In this document: piece after piece, positions 1 to 7,106 of the stretch | Layout: the number at the start of each line of letters is the position of its first letter | Numbering within the stretch: the first letter of the stretch is position 1 | NCBI GenBank assembly: GCA_017614275.1 | Contig: JAGACE010000227.1 | Location: 1 to 9,083 of the forward strand | Source of the DNA: Clostridia bacterium | GTDB lineage: Bacteria > Bacillota > Clostridia > Oscillospirales > Acutalibacteraceae | Direction: 5' to 3' | DNA length: 9,083 nucleotides | Notes under the pieces: generated by a model | The model's database searches: none | Told to the model about the DNA's origin: nothing | Seen by the model: the letters and a program-made list of their open reading frames with translations, nothing else | Position numbers and translations under genes: made by a program

Positions 1-240
1 ATCCCGGGAGAGTATTACGAGACCATCCGCCCGGAAAAGATCACCGTCGAATACCAGGACCGTTACGGAGAGCCCCACGTGGAAGAACTGGAAGGGTTCC
101 CCGCGGTCTGCTACTGCCACGAGATCGACCACACCAACGGAATCCTGTTCCTGGACCGGCTGAACCCGGAACCCCACGATCGGGAAGAGCTGGAAGAGCG
201 CGCCCGGGCGCGCCGCTCCGAGAAGAACGGGAAAGGATGA
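1..240 (+). CDS. def: Peptide deformylase, C-terminal part (5' end outside window)
   Basis: Peptide deformylase removes the formyl group from the N-terminal Met of new proteins in the cytoplasm, using a metal held by one Cys and two His. Frame 1 is open from the first base and gives 79 residues before TGA. It begins IPGEYYETIRPEKITVEY, which normally follows directly after motif 2 (EGCLS), so the metal-binding Cys lies just upstream of the window. Motif 3, HEIDH, is visible at visible residues 40-44 (H40 and H44 metal ligands, E41 catalytic), followed by TNGILFLDRL. The tail is charged (Glu/Arg/Lys-rich). Roughly the first half of a usual 150-170-residue protein is missing only because of the window edge. 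The stop is 3 bases before the fmt start, so the two genes are co-transcribed, as in most bacteria. Family assignment is secure. Confidence 0.95.
   Translation: MPGEYYETIRPEKITVEYQDRYGEPHVEELEGFPAVCYCHEIDHTNGILFLDRLNPEPHDREELEERARARRSEKNGKG
232..237 (+). promoter_or_regulatory. Ribosome binding site for fmt (decides a TTG start)
   Basis: AAAGGA inside the last codons of def lies 6 bases before the TTG at 244 and 9 bases before a second TTG at 247. The next ATG in frame, at 262, lies inside the conserved first strand (FMGTPDF), so it cannot be the start. A TTG start is therefore required; 244 and 247 cannot be told apart with certainty. Confidence 0.7.
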
Positions 241-243
241 CGT

Positions 244-1197
244 TTGTTGAAAATAGTATTCATGGGGACCCCGGACTTTGCCGTCCGGTCCCTCGAACGG
301 CTCATCGCCGAGGGCTATGAGATCGTGGGCGTGTTCACCCAGCCGGACAAGCCGAAGGGGCGCAAACACGTCCTGACGCCGCCGCCGATCAAGGAGTGCG
401 CGCTGCTCCACGGCATCCCGGTCTACCAGCCGGCATCCCTGAAAAACGGCGAAGCCATGCCGATCTTGGAAGAACTGCAGCCGGACCTCATCGTGGTCGC
501 CGCCTACGGCATGATCCTTCGGTCCGACGTCCTGCAGTTCCCGAAATACGGCTGCATCAACGTCCACGGTTCGCTCCTGCCGAAGTACCGGGGCGCCGCG
601 CCCATCCAGCGCTGCATCCTGGACGGGGAGACCGAGACGGGCGTCACCACCATGCAGATGGACGAGGGCCTCGACACCGGCGATATGCTGGTGGCGGAAG
701 CCATCTCCATCGGTGAGAACGAGACCGCCGGCGAACTGTTCGACCGCCTGGCCGTCCTCGGCGGGAACGTCCTGGTGAAGACGCTGGCGGCCCTGGAGGC
801 CGGCACTCTGGTCCCGACCCCGCAGGACGACGCGGCTTCCTGTTACGCGAAGATGCTCTCCAAAGAGGATTCTCCCGTCGACTGGACCCGCGCCGCGCAG
901 GACATCCACAACCAGATCCGCGGGCTGTCGCCCTGGCCGGGCGCGGTCACCATGCGAGACGGCGCTCCGCTGAAACTGCATCGCTCGGTCCTCGCGCCGG
1001 ATCGGACCGACGAGACGACGGGCTGTTCCGCCCCCGGCGATCTCTATGCGGAGAAGGGAAGACTCTTCGTCCGCTGCGGAGACAGCGCCTATGTGGAACT
1101 GCTGGAAGTCCAGCCGCAGGGCTCCCGTGCCATGGACACGAAGTCCTACCTGCTCGGACACCCGGTGGAAGCCGGCGAACGTGTTGCAAAACTATAA
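244..1197 (+). CDS. fmt: Methionyl-tRNA formyltransferase
   Basis: Transfers a formyl group from 10-formyltetrahydrofolate to Met on initiator tRNA in the cytoplasm, the step that deformylase later reverses on the finished protein. The product is 317 residues, close to the E. coli enzyme (315). The N-terminal Rossmann-type formyltransferase domain starts with KIVFMGTPDFA. The folate-binding and catalytic block INVHGSLLPKYRGAAPI gives N106 and H108, and D144 follows in MDEGLDTGD; these three match the known catalytic Asn-His-Asp at the same numbering as E. coli. The C-terminal OB-like tRNA-binding domain, about residues 205-317, contains the typical IRGLSPWPGA. The start is TTG at 244 (or 247), with AAAGGA upstream. 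It sits 3 bases after def. After its stop comes an AT-rich gap with a hairpin, so the def-fmt transcript may partly end there. Confidence 0.97.
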   Translation: MLKIVFMGTPDFAVRSLERLIAEGYEIVGVFTQPDKPKGRKHVLTPPPIKECALLHGIPVYQPASLKNGEAMPILEELQPDLIVVAAYGMILRSDVLQFPKYGCINVHGSLLPKYRGAAPIQRCILDGETETGVTTMQMDEGLDTGDMLVAEAISIGENETAGELFDRLAVLGGNVLVKTLAALEAGTLVPTPQDDAASCYAKMLSKEDSPVDWTRAAQDIHNQIRGLSPWPGAVTMRDGAPLKLHRSVLAPDRTDETTGCSAPGDLYAEKGRLFVRCGDSAYVELLEVQPQGSRAMDTKSYLLGHPVEAGERVAKL

Positions 1198-1198
1198 T
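1193..1198 (+). promoter_or_regulatory. Possible -10 element upstream of the metallopeptidase gene
   Basis: A perfect TATAAT overlaps the fmt stop codon and continues TATAATATAAGC, close to the sequence of the stronger promoter at 8031. I see no -35 match 16-18 bases upstream (the bases there are GC-rich) and no TGn extension. TTGCAA at 1184-1189 is too close to serve it. It is a plausible but weak promoter for the metallopeptidase-rsmB unit. It could also be chance in the only AT-rich gap of this part. Confidence 0.3.
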
Positions 1199-1227
1199 AT
1201 AAGCTATTTTTAAGTTTCTGTCCTTAT

Positions 1228-1251
1228 AGTGGGCCTGTAAGCCCCACTTTT
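1228..1251 (+). terminator. Small hairpin with T-run between fmt and metallopeptidase gene
   Basis: AGTGGG at 1228-1233 pairs with CCCACT at 1243-1248. An extra C-G pair is possible if one base bulges, and the loop is about 6-9 bases. The 3' arm runs directly into TTTTA. This is the shape of a weak intrinsic terminator or attenuator. The stem is short and the T-run brief, so it probably reduces rather than stops read-through. It lies 24 bases before the next start codon. Confidence 0.45.
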
Positions 1252-1275
1252 ATGATTTAAAGAGAGGTGCGTATT

Positions 1276-2010
1276 ATGTACGGATATGAAGGTCTTGGCA
1301 ATCTCAGCCAGTACGGGATCGGATCGGCTTATACCTGGTCCTACATCCTGGTCCTGCTCTGCTTCTTCGCAGCCCTCCTGGCCGCCGGCCGGGTCAAATC
1401 GGTCTACGCGAAGTATGACGAATTCAAGGCCTCCAAAGGGCTGACGGCGGAACAGGCTGCCCAGAAAGTCCTGGATTATTACGGGATCAACAACGTGAGC
1501 ATCCAGCACATCGACGGGGAACTGTCGGACAACTTCAATCCGAAGACGAACATCATCAGCCTGTCTGACAGCACCTACGGACACTCGTCCATCGCCGCCA
1601 TCGGCGTGGCCTGTCACGAGGCGGGACACGCGGCCCAGCACGCGCAGGGCTATGTGCCCATCAAACTGCGCAACGCCATCGTCCCGGTCTGCAACATCGG
1701 TTCCGCGGCCGGCATCCCGCTGGCGCTGATCGGCATCTTCCTGAACATCTCCGGTCTGGTCTATTTCGGCCTGCTGCTCTATGCGTTCGTCGCTGTGTTC
1801 CAGTTCGTCACCCTGCCGGTGGAACTGAACGCGAGCCGCCGGGCCCTCAAAGTCATCGAGGAGACCGGGATGCTCGAAGGCAACGAGTACGCCGGGGCCC
1901 GCAAGGTCCTGACCGCGGCGGCCATGACCTATGTGGTCGCGGTGGCAACGGCGCTTGCCAACCTGCTGCGCTTCTTCATCATCTTCCTCGGGAATCGCCG
2001 GAGCAGCTGA
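1276..2010 (+). CDS. yugP: Membrane zinc metallopeptidase, YugP family
   Basis: A 244-residue integral membrane protein of the neutral zinc metallopeptidase family (Pfam Zn_peptidase_2, B. subtilis YugP). The zinc motif HEAGH is at 114-118 (H114 and H118 ligands, E115 catalytic) after the family hallmark SIAAIGVAC. E183 in LPVELNASRRA is a likely third ligand. Hydrophobic segments lie at about 22-38, 144-160, 160-180 and 216-236. The region about 40-100 is soluble and contains GELSDNFNPKTNIISLS, matching the family's G-x-L-x-D-x-(Y/F)-x-P pattern. Substrates of the family are not established; a role in membrane protein quality control is only inferred. The start is ATG 1276, because AGAGAGG at 1261-1267 is 8 bases upstream; the in-frame GTG at 1267 would overlap that site. 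The stop is one base before rsmB, so the two are coupled. This gene is commonly found between fmt and rsmB in Clostridia. Confidence 0.9.
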   Translation: MYGYEGLGNLSQYGIGSAYTWSYILVLLCFFAALLAAGRVKSVYAKYDEFKASKGLTAEQAAQKVLDYYGINNVSIQHIDGELSDNFNPKTNIISLSDSTYGHSSIAAIGVACHEAGHAAQHAQGYVPIKLRNAIVPVCNIGSAAGIPLALIGIFLNISGLVYFGLLLYAFVAVFQFVTLPVELNASRRALKVIEETGMLEGNEYAGARKVLTAAAMTYVVAVATALANLLRFFIIFLGNRRSS

Positions 2011-2011
2011 C

Positions 2012-3295
2012 ATGGCGGACCCGAGACAGCTGGCGTTCCGGGCGCTCCGGAACGTCCTGAACGACGCGTCTTATTCGAATCTTACCCTTGCCGGTGTCCT
2101 CGGGTCTTCCGACCTGTCGGGCGCCGACAAGTCGTTTATTACGGCCCTTGTCTACGGTGTCCTGGAACGGAAACTGACGCTCGATCACAACCTTTCGCAG
2201 TACCTGACCCAACCGCTGAAAAAGCTGAATCCGAAGGCGTATGTCGCCCTCCTGCTGGGCGCGTACCAGATCCTCTATATGGAGAAGGTCCCGTCCCACG
2301 CGGCCATCAACGAATCGGTCCGTCTCGTCAAACAGAACGGAGCCGCTTTCGCGGCCGGCCTGTGCAACGCGGTCCTGCGCAAGGTCGATCAGAACGGTCT
2401 TGTTTTGCCGGCGGAAGATGCGGAAAACTACGATTCTGTGCGCTTTTCCGTGCCGCAGCCGCTGCTGGACCTCTGGTATGACGCCTACGGCAAAGAGACC
2501 ACGCGGGCGTTCCTGGAGGCCTCGTTCGGGCCCCGGCCACTGACGGTCCGGGTCAACACCACGAAAACCACGGCAGACGAACTGATCGAACGGCTCCGGA
2601 CCGAAGGCGTGACCGCGGCGCCGCACCCGCACGCGGACGACGCTCTGGTCCTGACCGACGCCGGCTCTCTGGAACAGCTGGACAGCTTCCGGGAGGGGCT
2701 CTTCCACGTCCAGGACGCGGCGTCCCAGCTCTGCTGCGCGAACCTGGCTCCCGAGCCCGGCGACGTGGTCTTCGACCTCTGCGCGGCCCCCGGCGGGAAG
2801 AGCTGCACGCTGGCGGAACGAATGGGGGACGAGGGCATCGTGCGCGCCTTCGATCTCCACGAGAACCGGGTCGGACTCATCCGGCAGAACGCCGAACGGC
2901 TGGGCCTCGGATGCATCGTTCCGGAGGCGCGGGACGCCACGGAGTTTTCCGCGGAACTCGGCCTCGCGGACCGGGTCCTGTGCGATGTGCCGTGCGCCGG
3001 ATACGGCGATCTCGGGCGGAAACCGGAGGTCCGTTACCGGGACCCTGCGCTCGTTGACAATTTATCTGCCTTACAGTATGATATTTTAAATAATGGGGAG
3101 CGGTATCTGAAGCCCGGCGGACGGCTGGTCTACTCGACCTGTTCACTGACCCGGACGGAGAACGAGGACGTTGCCCGGCGGTTCCTTGCGGAGCACCCGG
3201 ACATGACCCTTCTGTTCGAGAAGACCTACTTCCCTCAGGACTATGAATGCGACGGCTTCTACAACGCCGTTTTCACAAAGGAGCAGGGACGTTGA
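2012..3295 (+). CDS. rsmB: 16S rRNA (cytosine-967-C5)-methyltransferase RsmB
   Basis: Makes m5C967 in 16S rRNA using S-adenosylmethionine. The product is 427 residues, a usual length. Residues 1 to about 130 form the NusB-like RNA-binding domain (starting ADPRQLAFRALRNVL, with SHAAINESVRLVK). The methyltransferase domain follows: SAM-binding motif I, DLCAAPGGKS, at 255-264; motif IV, CDVPCAGYG, at 324-332, with C328; motif VI, VYSTCS, at 373-378, with catalytic C377. Both cysteines needed for m5C chemistry are present. The start is ATG 2012: GGAG at 2000-2003 is 8 bases upstream, and the longer open frame from 1931 lies entirely inside the metallopeptidase gene. The last four bases overlap the rlmN start. 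Oddity: codons 348-361 are AT-rich, with TTA and AAT codons avoided elsewhere in the gene, and they encode a near-consensus promoter. RsmF-like paralogs are excluded by the NusB domain. Confidence 0.95.
   Translation: MADPRQLAFRALRNVLNDASYSNLTLAGVLGSSDLSGADKSFITALVYGVLERKLTLDHNLSQYLTQPLKKLNPKAYVALLLGAYQILYMEKVPSHAAINESVRLVKQNGAAFAAGLCNAVLRKVDQNGLVLPAEDAENYDSVRFSVPQPLLDLWYDAYGKETTRAFLEASFGPRPLTVRVNTTKTTADELIERLRTEGVTAAPHPHADDALVLTDAGSLEQLDSFREGLFHVQDAASQLCCANLAPEPGDVVFDLCAAPGGKSCTLAERMGDEGIVRAFDLHENRVGLIRQNAERLGLGCIVPEARDATEFSAELGLADRVLCDVPCAGYGDLGRKPEVRYRDPALVDNLSALQYDILNNGERYLKPGGRLVYSTCSLTRTENEDVARRFLAEHPDMTLLFEKTYFPQDYECDGFYNAVFTKEQGR
3054..3082 (+). promoter_or_regulatory. Predicted sigma-A-type promoter inside rsmB
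   Basis: TTGACA at 3054-3059 matches the -35 consensus fully. A 17-base spacer is followed by TATGAT at 3077-3082, which matches the -10 consensus in five of six bases. A start near 3089-3090 would give a leader of about 200 bases to rlmN. The pocket 3053-3094 is strikingly AT-rich within a GC-rich gene and uses codons (TTA, AAT, GTT) that the surrounding gene avoids, as if the DNA signal constrains the coding choice. It would allow rlmN-prpC-prkC-rsgA to be expressed separately from def-fmt-rsmB. No experiment is available here; the call rests on motif quality and local composition. Confidence 0.6.
3277..3283 (+). promoter_or_regulatory. Ribosome binding site for rlmN (decides a TTG start)
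   Basis: AAAGGAG within the last codons of rsmB lies 8 bases before the TTG at 3292. The in-frame ATG at 3247 has no comparable site and would overlap rsmB by 49 bases. The ATG at 3319 has no good site either. The TTG gives a TTGA stop/start overlap with rsmB. Confidence 0.75.
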
Positions 3296-4341
3296 CGGAA
3301 CGCAAAGACATCCGCGGGATGACACTGGAGGAACTGAAGGAAGACATCGGTCCCATGGGTCTCCCGTCGTTCCGCGCCGGCCAGATCTACTCCTGGCTGC
3401 ATCAGAAATACGTCTCCGAGTTCTCCGAGATGACCAATCTCTCCAAGGACCTGCGGGCCGCTCTGGAAGAGCGTTATGTCATCTATGACACGGTCATCGT
3501 CGACAAGCGGGTCTCCGCCGTCGACGGGACGGTGAAATACCTTTACGAACTGTCCGACGGTCACCTGGTGGAGACCGTCCTCATGAAATACAAGTACGGC
3601 TGGTCCATCTGCGTCTCGTCCCAGATCGGATGCGACATGGGCTGCCGGTTCTGTGCGTCAACGCTCGACGGCTGCGCGCGGGATCTGCGCGCGTCGGAGA
3701 TGCTGGCTCAGGTCTACACCGCCATGAAGGACATCGGGGAGAGAGTTTCCCACCTCGTCCTCATGGGCATGGGGGAGCCGCTGCTGAACTACGACGAGGT
3801 CCTCCGGTTCCTGGACATCCTGACCGGGGAGGACGGGACCGACCTCAGCGCCCGGCACGTCTCCCTGTCCACCTGCGGCATCGTGCCGCGGATCTACGAT
3901 CTGATGGAACTGCGGCCGCAGTTCACTCTGTCGGTGTCCCTGCACGCGCCGAACGACGAGATCCGGTCTCAGATCATGCCGGTCAATCGCCGCTGGGGCG
4001 TCGAAGAACTGCTGCAGGCCTGCCGGGACTACATCGCCGCCACCAACCGGCGCATCTCCTTTGAGTACGCCATGATGAGCGGCATCAACGACAGCGATGC
4101 CTGCGCCGAAGAACTGGCGTCCCGGCTGAAAGGCATGCTGTGCCATGTCAATCTGATCCCGGCAAACGAAGTCCGGGAAAACGACTATGTCAGGAGTTCC
4201 GCAGAGCGTCTGAAGGCGTTCTCGGACATCCTTGAGAAGAACGGCATCACCACGACCGTTCGACGGACCCTGGGCCCCGACATCGAGGCGTCCTGCGGTC
4301 AGCTGAGAAGAAACCACACGAAGGAGGCAACAGAGAGATGA
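3292..4341 (+). CDS. rlmN: Dual-specificity 23S rRNA/tRNA adenine-C2 methyltransferase RlmN
   Basis: Radical-SAM enzyme that makes 2-methyladenosine at A2503 of 23S rRNA and, in several bacteria, A37 of certain tRNAs. The product is 349 residues. The N-terminal accessory domain includes LPSFRAGQIYSWLHQK (about 24-39). The cluster motif CX3CX2C is at C114, C118 and C121 in GCDMGCRFCAS. The SAM-binding GMGEP follows in VLMGMGEPLLNYDEV. The two methyl-relay cysteines are present: C107 (in ICVSSQIGC, seven residues before the cluster as in E. coli C118) and C335 in ASCGQL (E. coli C355). Cfr resistance enzymes are close relatives. The housekeeping gene order and long N-terminal domain favour RlmN, although Cfr also keeps these cysteines. 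The start is TTG 3292. It overlaps rsmB by 4 bases and the phosphatase gene by 4 bases. It may be driven by the promoter inside rsmB. Confidence 0.95.
   Translation: MTERKDIRGMTLEELKEDIGPMGLPSFRAGQIYSWLHQKYVSEFSEMTNLSKDLRAALEERYVIYDTVIVDKRVSAVDGTVKYLYELSDGHLVETVLMKYKYGWSICVSSQIGCDMGCRFCASTLDGCARDLRASEMLAQVYTAMKDIGERVSHLVLMGMGEPLLNYDEVLRFLDILTGEDGTDLSARHVSLSTCGIVPRIYDLMELRPQFTLSVSLHAPNDEIRSQIMPVNRRWGVEELLQACRDYIAATNRRISFEYAMMSGINDSDACAEELASRLKGMLCHVNLIPANEVRENDYVRSSAERLKAFSDILEKNGITTTVRRTLGPDIEASCGQLRRNHTKEATER
4321..4327 (+). promoter_or_regulatory. Full Shine-Dalgarno for the PP2C phosphatase gene
   Basis: AAGGAGG, the strongest ribosome binding site in the window, is encoded by the last codons of rlmN and lies 10 bases before ATG 4338. 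It suggests that the phosphatase gene is well translated. Confidence 0.75.
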
Positions 4342-5066
4342 GGATCATCGCGCGAACAGACTCCGGAAAAGTCCGATCCTCCAATCAGGATTCCTATGCG
4401 GCCGGCGAATTCCGCAACGGCGTCGCCTGGGTCGTCGTCTGCGACGGCATGGGAGGCAATGTCGGAGGCAACGTGGCCAGTTCCACCGCAGTCCGTTCGA
4501 TCTCTGAGCGGATCACCACGGCTTACCGGGAGAACATGAGTTCCTCCTCCATCAAGAACCTGCTGGTCACCGCGATCACCAATGCCAATATCGAGATCTA
4601 CGACATGGCTGCTGCCAACCCGGAACTGAGCGGGATGGGCACCACGGTCGTCGCGGCCATCATGGACGAGAACAACATCTATGTGGCCCACGCCGGGGAC
4701 AGCCGCGCCTACCTCTACACGAAGGACGAGATCCGTCAGATCACCCGGGACCATTCCGTGGTCCAGAAGATGATCGAGGACGGGAAGATCACCGAGGCGG
4801 AGGCCCATCGCCATCCGAGCAAGAACCTCATTACCCGGGCCCTCGGCGTCGATGAGAGCCTGCGGGTGGATTTCACGGAAGAGAGCATCAGCCCGAAGAC
4901 CCTGCTCCTCATCTGTACCGACGGGCTCACCAACTACGTCACGGACGAAGAGATCCACAAGACCATTCTCGAAGGCCGGCAGTCGGACTTCGCGAGCACA
5001 CTGGTCGACCTTGCCAATGAACACGGTGGCGGAGACAACATCACCGTGGTCGCCGTGGAGGGCTGA
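4338..5066 (+). CDS. prpC: PP2C-type Ser/Thr protein phosphatase (PrpC/Stp)
   Basis: Cytoplasmic metal-dependent phosphatase that removes phosphates placed by the adjacent PASTA kinase and resets its signalling. The product is 242 residues, the usual size for the single-domain bacterial form (PrpC, Stp1, PstP core). All PP2C metal-binding and core motifs are present: SSNQDSY with D18, VCDGMGG with D36-G37, GMGTTVVAA at 99-107, HAGDSRAYL with D121, TRDHSVVQKMI at 136-146, ICTDGL with D195, and the closing GGGDNITVV with D233 and N234. No membrane segment or extra domain is seen. The ATG overlaps the rlmN stop (ATGA), with AAGGAGG upstream. The kinase gene starts 2 bases after its stop, so phosphatase and kinase are made together, as in other Bacillota. 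prpC is the Bacillus name; stp is the Staphylococcus name for the same protein. Confidence 0.95.
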   Translation: MRIIARTDSGKVRSSNQDSYAAGEFRNGVAWVVVCDGMGGNVGGNVASSTAVRSISERITTAYRENMSSSSIKNLLVTAITNANIEIYDMAAANPELSGMGTTVVAAIMDENNIYVAHAGDSRAYLYTKDEIRQITRDHSVVQKMIEDGKITEAEAHRHPSKNLITRALGVDESLRVDFTEESISPKTLLLICTDGLTNYVTDEEIHKTILEGRQSDFASTLVDLANEHGGGDNITVVAVEG

Positions 5067-5068
5067 GT

Positions 5069-7102
5069 ATGGAAAACTATGTGGGAAAACGGCTTGACGG
5101 CCGGTATGAGATCCGGGAGATCGTGGGCGTCGGCGGCATGGCCGTCGTGTACAAGGCCTACGACAACATCGACGACCGGATGGTCTCCATCAAAGTCCTG
5201 AAGGACGAGTTCCTGGCCAACGAGGAATTCCGGAGACGCTTCAAGAACGAATCCAAAGCGATCGCCGTCCTGTCCCATCCGAACATCGTCAAAGTGTACG
5301 ATGTCTCGCTGGGCGACAAACTCCAGTACATCGTCATGGAGTACGTGGAAGGCATCACGCTGAAAGAATACATCGAGCAGCAGGGCGTCATCCCCTGGAA
5401 GGAAGCGGTCCACTTCACGACCCAGATCCTCCGGGCGCTGCAGCACGCCCATGACAAGGGCATCGTGCATCGTGACATCAAGCCCCAGAACATCATGCTG
5501 CTGGAGAACGGCTCCATCAAAGTCACCGACTTCGGCATCGCCCGGTTCTCCCGCGGGGAGACCCGCAGCATGACCGAGGCCGCCATCGGTTCGGTCCACT
5601 ACATCTCGCCGGAACAGGCGAGGGGCGAGCCCACCGACGACAAGGCGGACATCTACTCGGTCGGCGTCGTGCTGTACGAGATGATCACGGGCCGCCTGCC
5701 CTTCGAGTCCGACAGCGCTGTGTCTGTCGCCATCATGCAGGTCCAGAACGAGGCCACTCCGCCCCGGGAGATCAATCCGGAGATCCCGGTGGGTCTGGAG
5801 CAGATCACGCTCCACGCCATGGAGAAGGGGACCGGCAATCGGTACCAGTCCGCGGCGGAGATGCTGCTGGATCTGGACGAGCTGAAACGCAACCCGTCCA
5901 TCAAATTCGATTACACCTATTTCGTCGATAAAGAACCCACCCGGTTCATCAACCGGGAATCCGTGACGGCCGCCTACGGAACGGTCCCGCCCAACATCGG
6001 CGGCGGTTCCCACTCCGGCCCGGCTCCGGTCATCCCGGACCGTCAGGGCGGCAGGAAGAGCAACGTCAAGCGCAACGTCGGCATCGGCGTGGGCATCGGG
6101 CTCGTCGCCGCCATCATCGCGCTCCTCGTGTTCCTGCGGCTGTTCACCGACGTCCTGGGCGGAGACACCCTCAACGTCCCGAACTTCGTCGGCAAGAACT
6201 ACGCGGAGGAGATCGACGGCAACGACCGCTATGAAGACTTCGACTTCGACGTCACCTTCGTCTCGTCTACGACAGCGGAGGAAGGGGAGATCATCAAACA
6301 GGATCCGGCCTCCGGCACCAAGGTGAAGAAGGGCCAGACGATCAAACTGGAAGTCGTCTCCAAGGGCACGGTCTCGGAGATCCCCGAGATCTACGGCAAG
6401 ACCCTGCTCGAAGCCAGCGAGATCCTGCAGACCGAGGGCTTCTCCAACCTGAAGGCCCAGACGCAGTTCTCGGCCACCGCCACCCCGGGCACCGTCATCC
6501 GTTCCGATCCGGAACAGGGCTCGGAGGCGGACACCTCTGAGACCATCCTGCTCATCGTCGCCACCGATGAGAGCAATGAAAAAGTGTCCGTGCCCGACGT
6601 GCTCGGCATGAACTATTACACCGACAAGACCTCCGTGGAACAGTTCTTCTCCCGGCAGGGCCTGAAGATCGGCTCCGTGACGGAGAAGGATTCCAAGGAA
6701 GCCAAGGGCACGATCATCGACCAGAGCGTCCGCAGCGGGACGAAGATCAACAAGGGTTCGTCCGTCAACCTGACGGTCAGCTCCGGCAGCCAGGCGCAGA
6801 ACACCGGAAGGGTGTCCATCACGTTGCCGAACACCGGGACGACAGAGACCCTCCGCCTCTATGTGGGGAATGAACTCGTGAAGAGCACCGACGTGCTCTG
6901 CAACGGCGGTTCCTTCTCCTCGGAGATCGTCGGGAACGGGTCTGAAGTGCCCATCGACATCTACATCGGCGAGAGCAAGGTATACGACTCCAAGGCGGAC
7001 TTCACCCGCAGCACCGTGCCCCTGCGCGATGTCCACGTCTATTCGTTCAATGTGACGACCACGACGGCCGCGAACGGCGGCGGCTTCACGCTGCCCTGGT
7101 GA
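5069..7102 (+). CDS. prkC: PASTA-domain Ser/Thr protein kinase (PrkC/Stk family)
   Basis: Membrane kinase with a cytoplasmic catalytic domain and an outer region that binds peptidoglycan fragments or lipid II; it controls cell-wall growth and related processes. The product is 677 residues. The kinase domain is about 10-275, with a glycine loop GVGGMAVVYKA (20-30), K42 (SIKVL), helix-C E61, HRDIKPQN at 134-141 with D136, DFG at 154-156 and the activation loop end GSVHYISPEQA from 174. T165, S167 and T169 lie where homologues autophosphorylate. After a basic juxtamembrane stretch, one membrane segment spans about 337-359. Three PASTA repeats follow, about 368-433, 435-502 and 506-571. A further ~106 residues, rich in beta-strand and Thr/Gly, may form an Ig-like cap like that of B. 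subtilis PrkC. The start is ATG 5069, with GGAGGG 6 bases upstream. It is coupled to the phosphatase before it and to rsgA after it. Confidence 0.96.
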   Translation: MENYVGKRLDGRYEIREIVGVGGMAVVYKAYDNIDDRMVSIKVLKDEFLANEEFRRRFKNESKAIAVLSHPNIVKVYDVSLGDKLQYIVMEYVEGITLKEYIEQQGVIPWKEAVHFTTQILRALQHAHDKGIVHRDIKPQNIMLLENGSIKVTDFGIARFSRGETRSMTEAAIGSVHYISPEQARGEPTDDKADIYSVGVVLYEMITGRLPFESDSAVSVAIMQVQNEATPPREINPEIPVGLEQITLHAMEKGTGNRYQSAAEMLLDLDELKRNPSIKFDYTYFVDKEPTRFINRESVTAAYGTVPPNIGGGSHSGPAPVIPDRQGGRKSNVKRNVGIGVGIGLVAAIIALLVFLRLFTDVLGGDTLNVPNFVGKNYAEEIDGNDRYEDFDFDVTFVSSTTAEEGEIIKQDPASGTKVKKGQTIKLEVVSKGTVSEIPEIYGKTLLEASEILQTEGFSNLKAQTQFSATATPGTVIRSDPEQGSEADTSETILLIVATDESNEKVSVPDVLGMNYYTDKTSVEQFFSRQGLKIGSVTEKDSKEAKGTIIDQSVRSGTKINKGSSVNLTVSSGSQAQNTGRVSITLPNTGTTETLRLYVGNELVKSTDVLCNGGSFSSEIVGNGSEVPIDIYIGESKVYDSKADFTRSTVPLRDVHVYSFNVTTTTAANGGGFTLPW

Positions 7103-7106
7103 TCCC

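Noticed and set aside
1931..2011. A 27-residue upstream extension of RsmB
   Set aside because: The extension lies wholly inside the metallopeptidase gene, is Ser-rich nonsense, and ATG 2012 has its own ribosome binding site and matches the family N-terminus.
1210..2860. Long minus-strand open frames opposite the metallopeptidase gene and rsmB
   Set aside because: Same composition shadow; the products are Arg/Gln/Asp-rich without motifs, while the plus-strand genes carry complete catalytic motifs.
3247..3291. A 15-residue N-terminal extension of RlmN from ATG 3247
   Set aside because: No ribosome binding site supports it and it overlaps rsmB; the TTG at 3292 has AAAGGAG at ideal spacing.
3292..4341. 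Possible Cfr-type antibiotic-resistance methyltransferase instead of RlmN
   Set aside because: The sequence fits housekeeping RlmN and the gene sits in its conserved operon position, with no mobile-element context.
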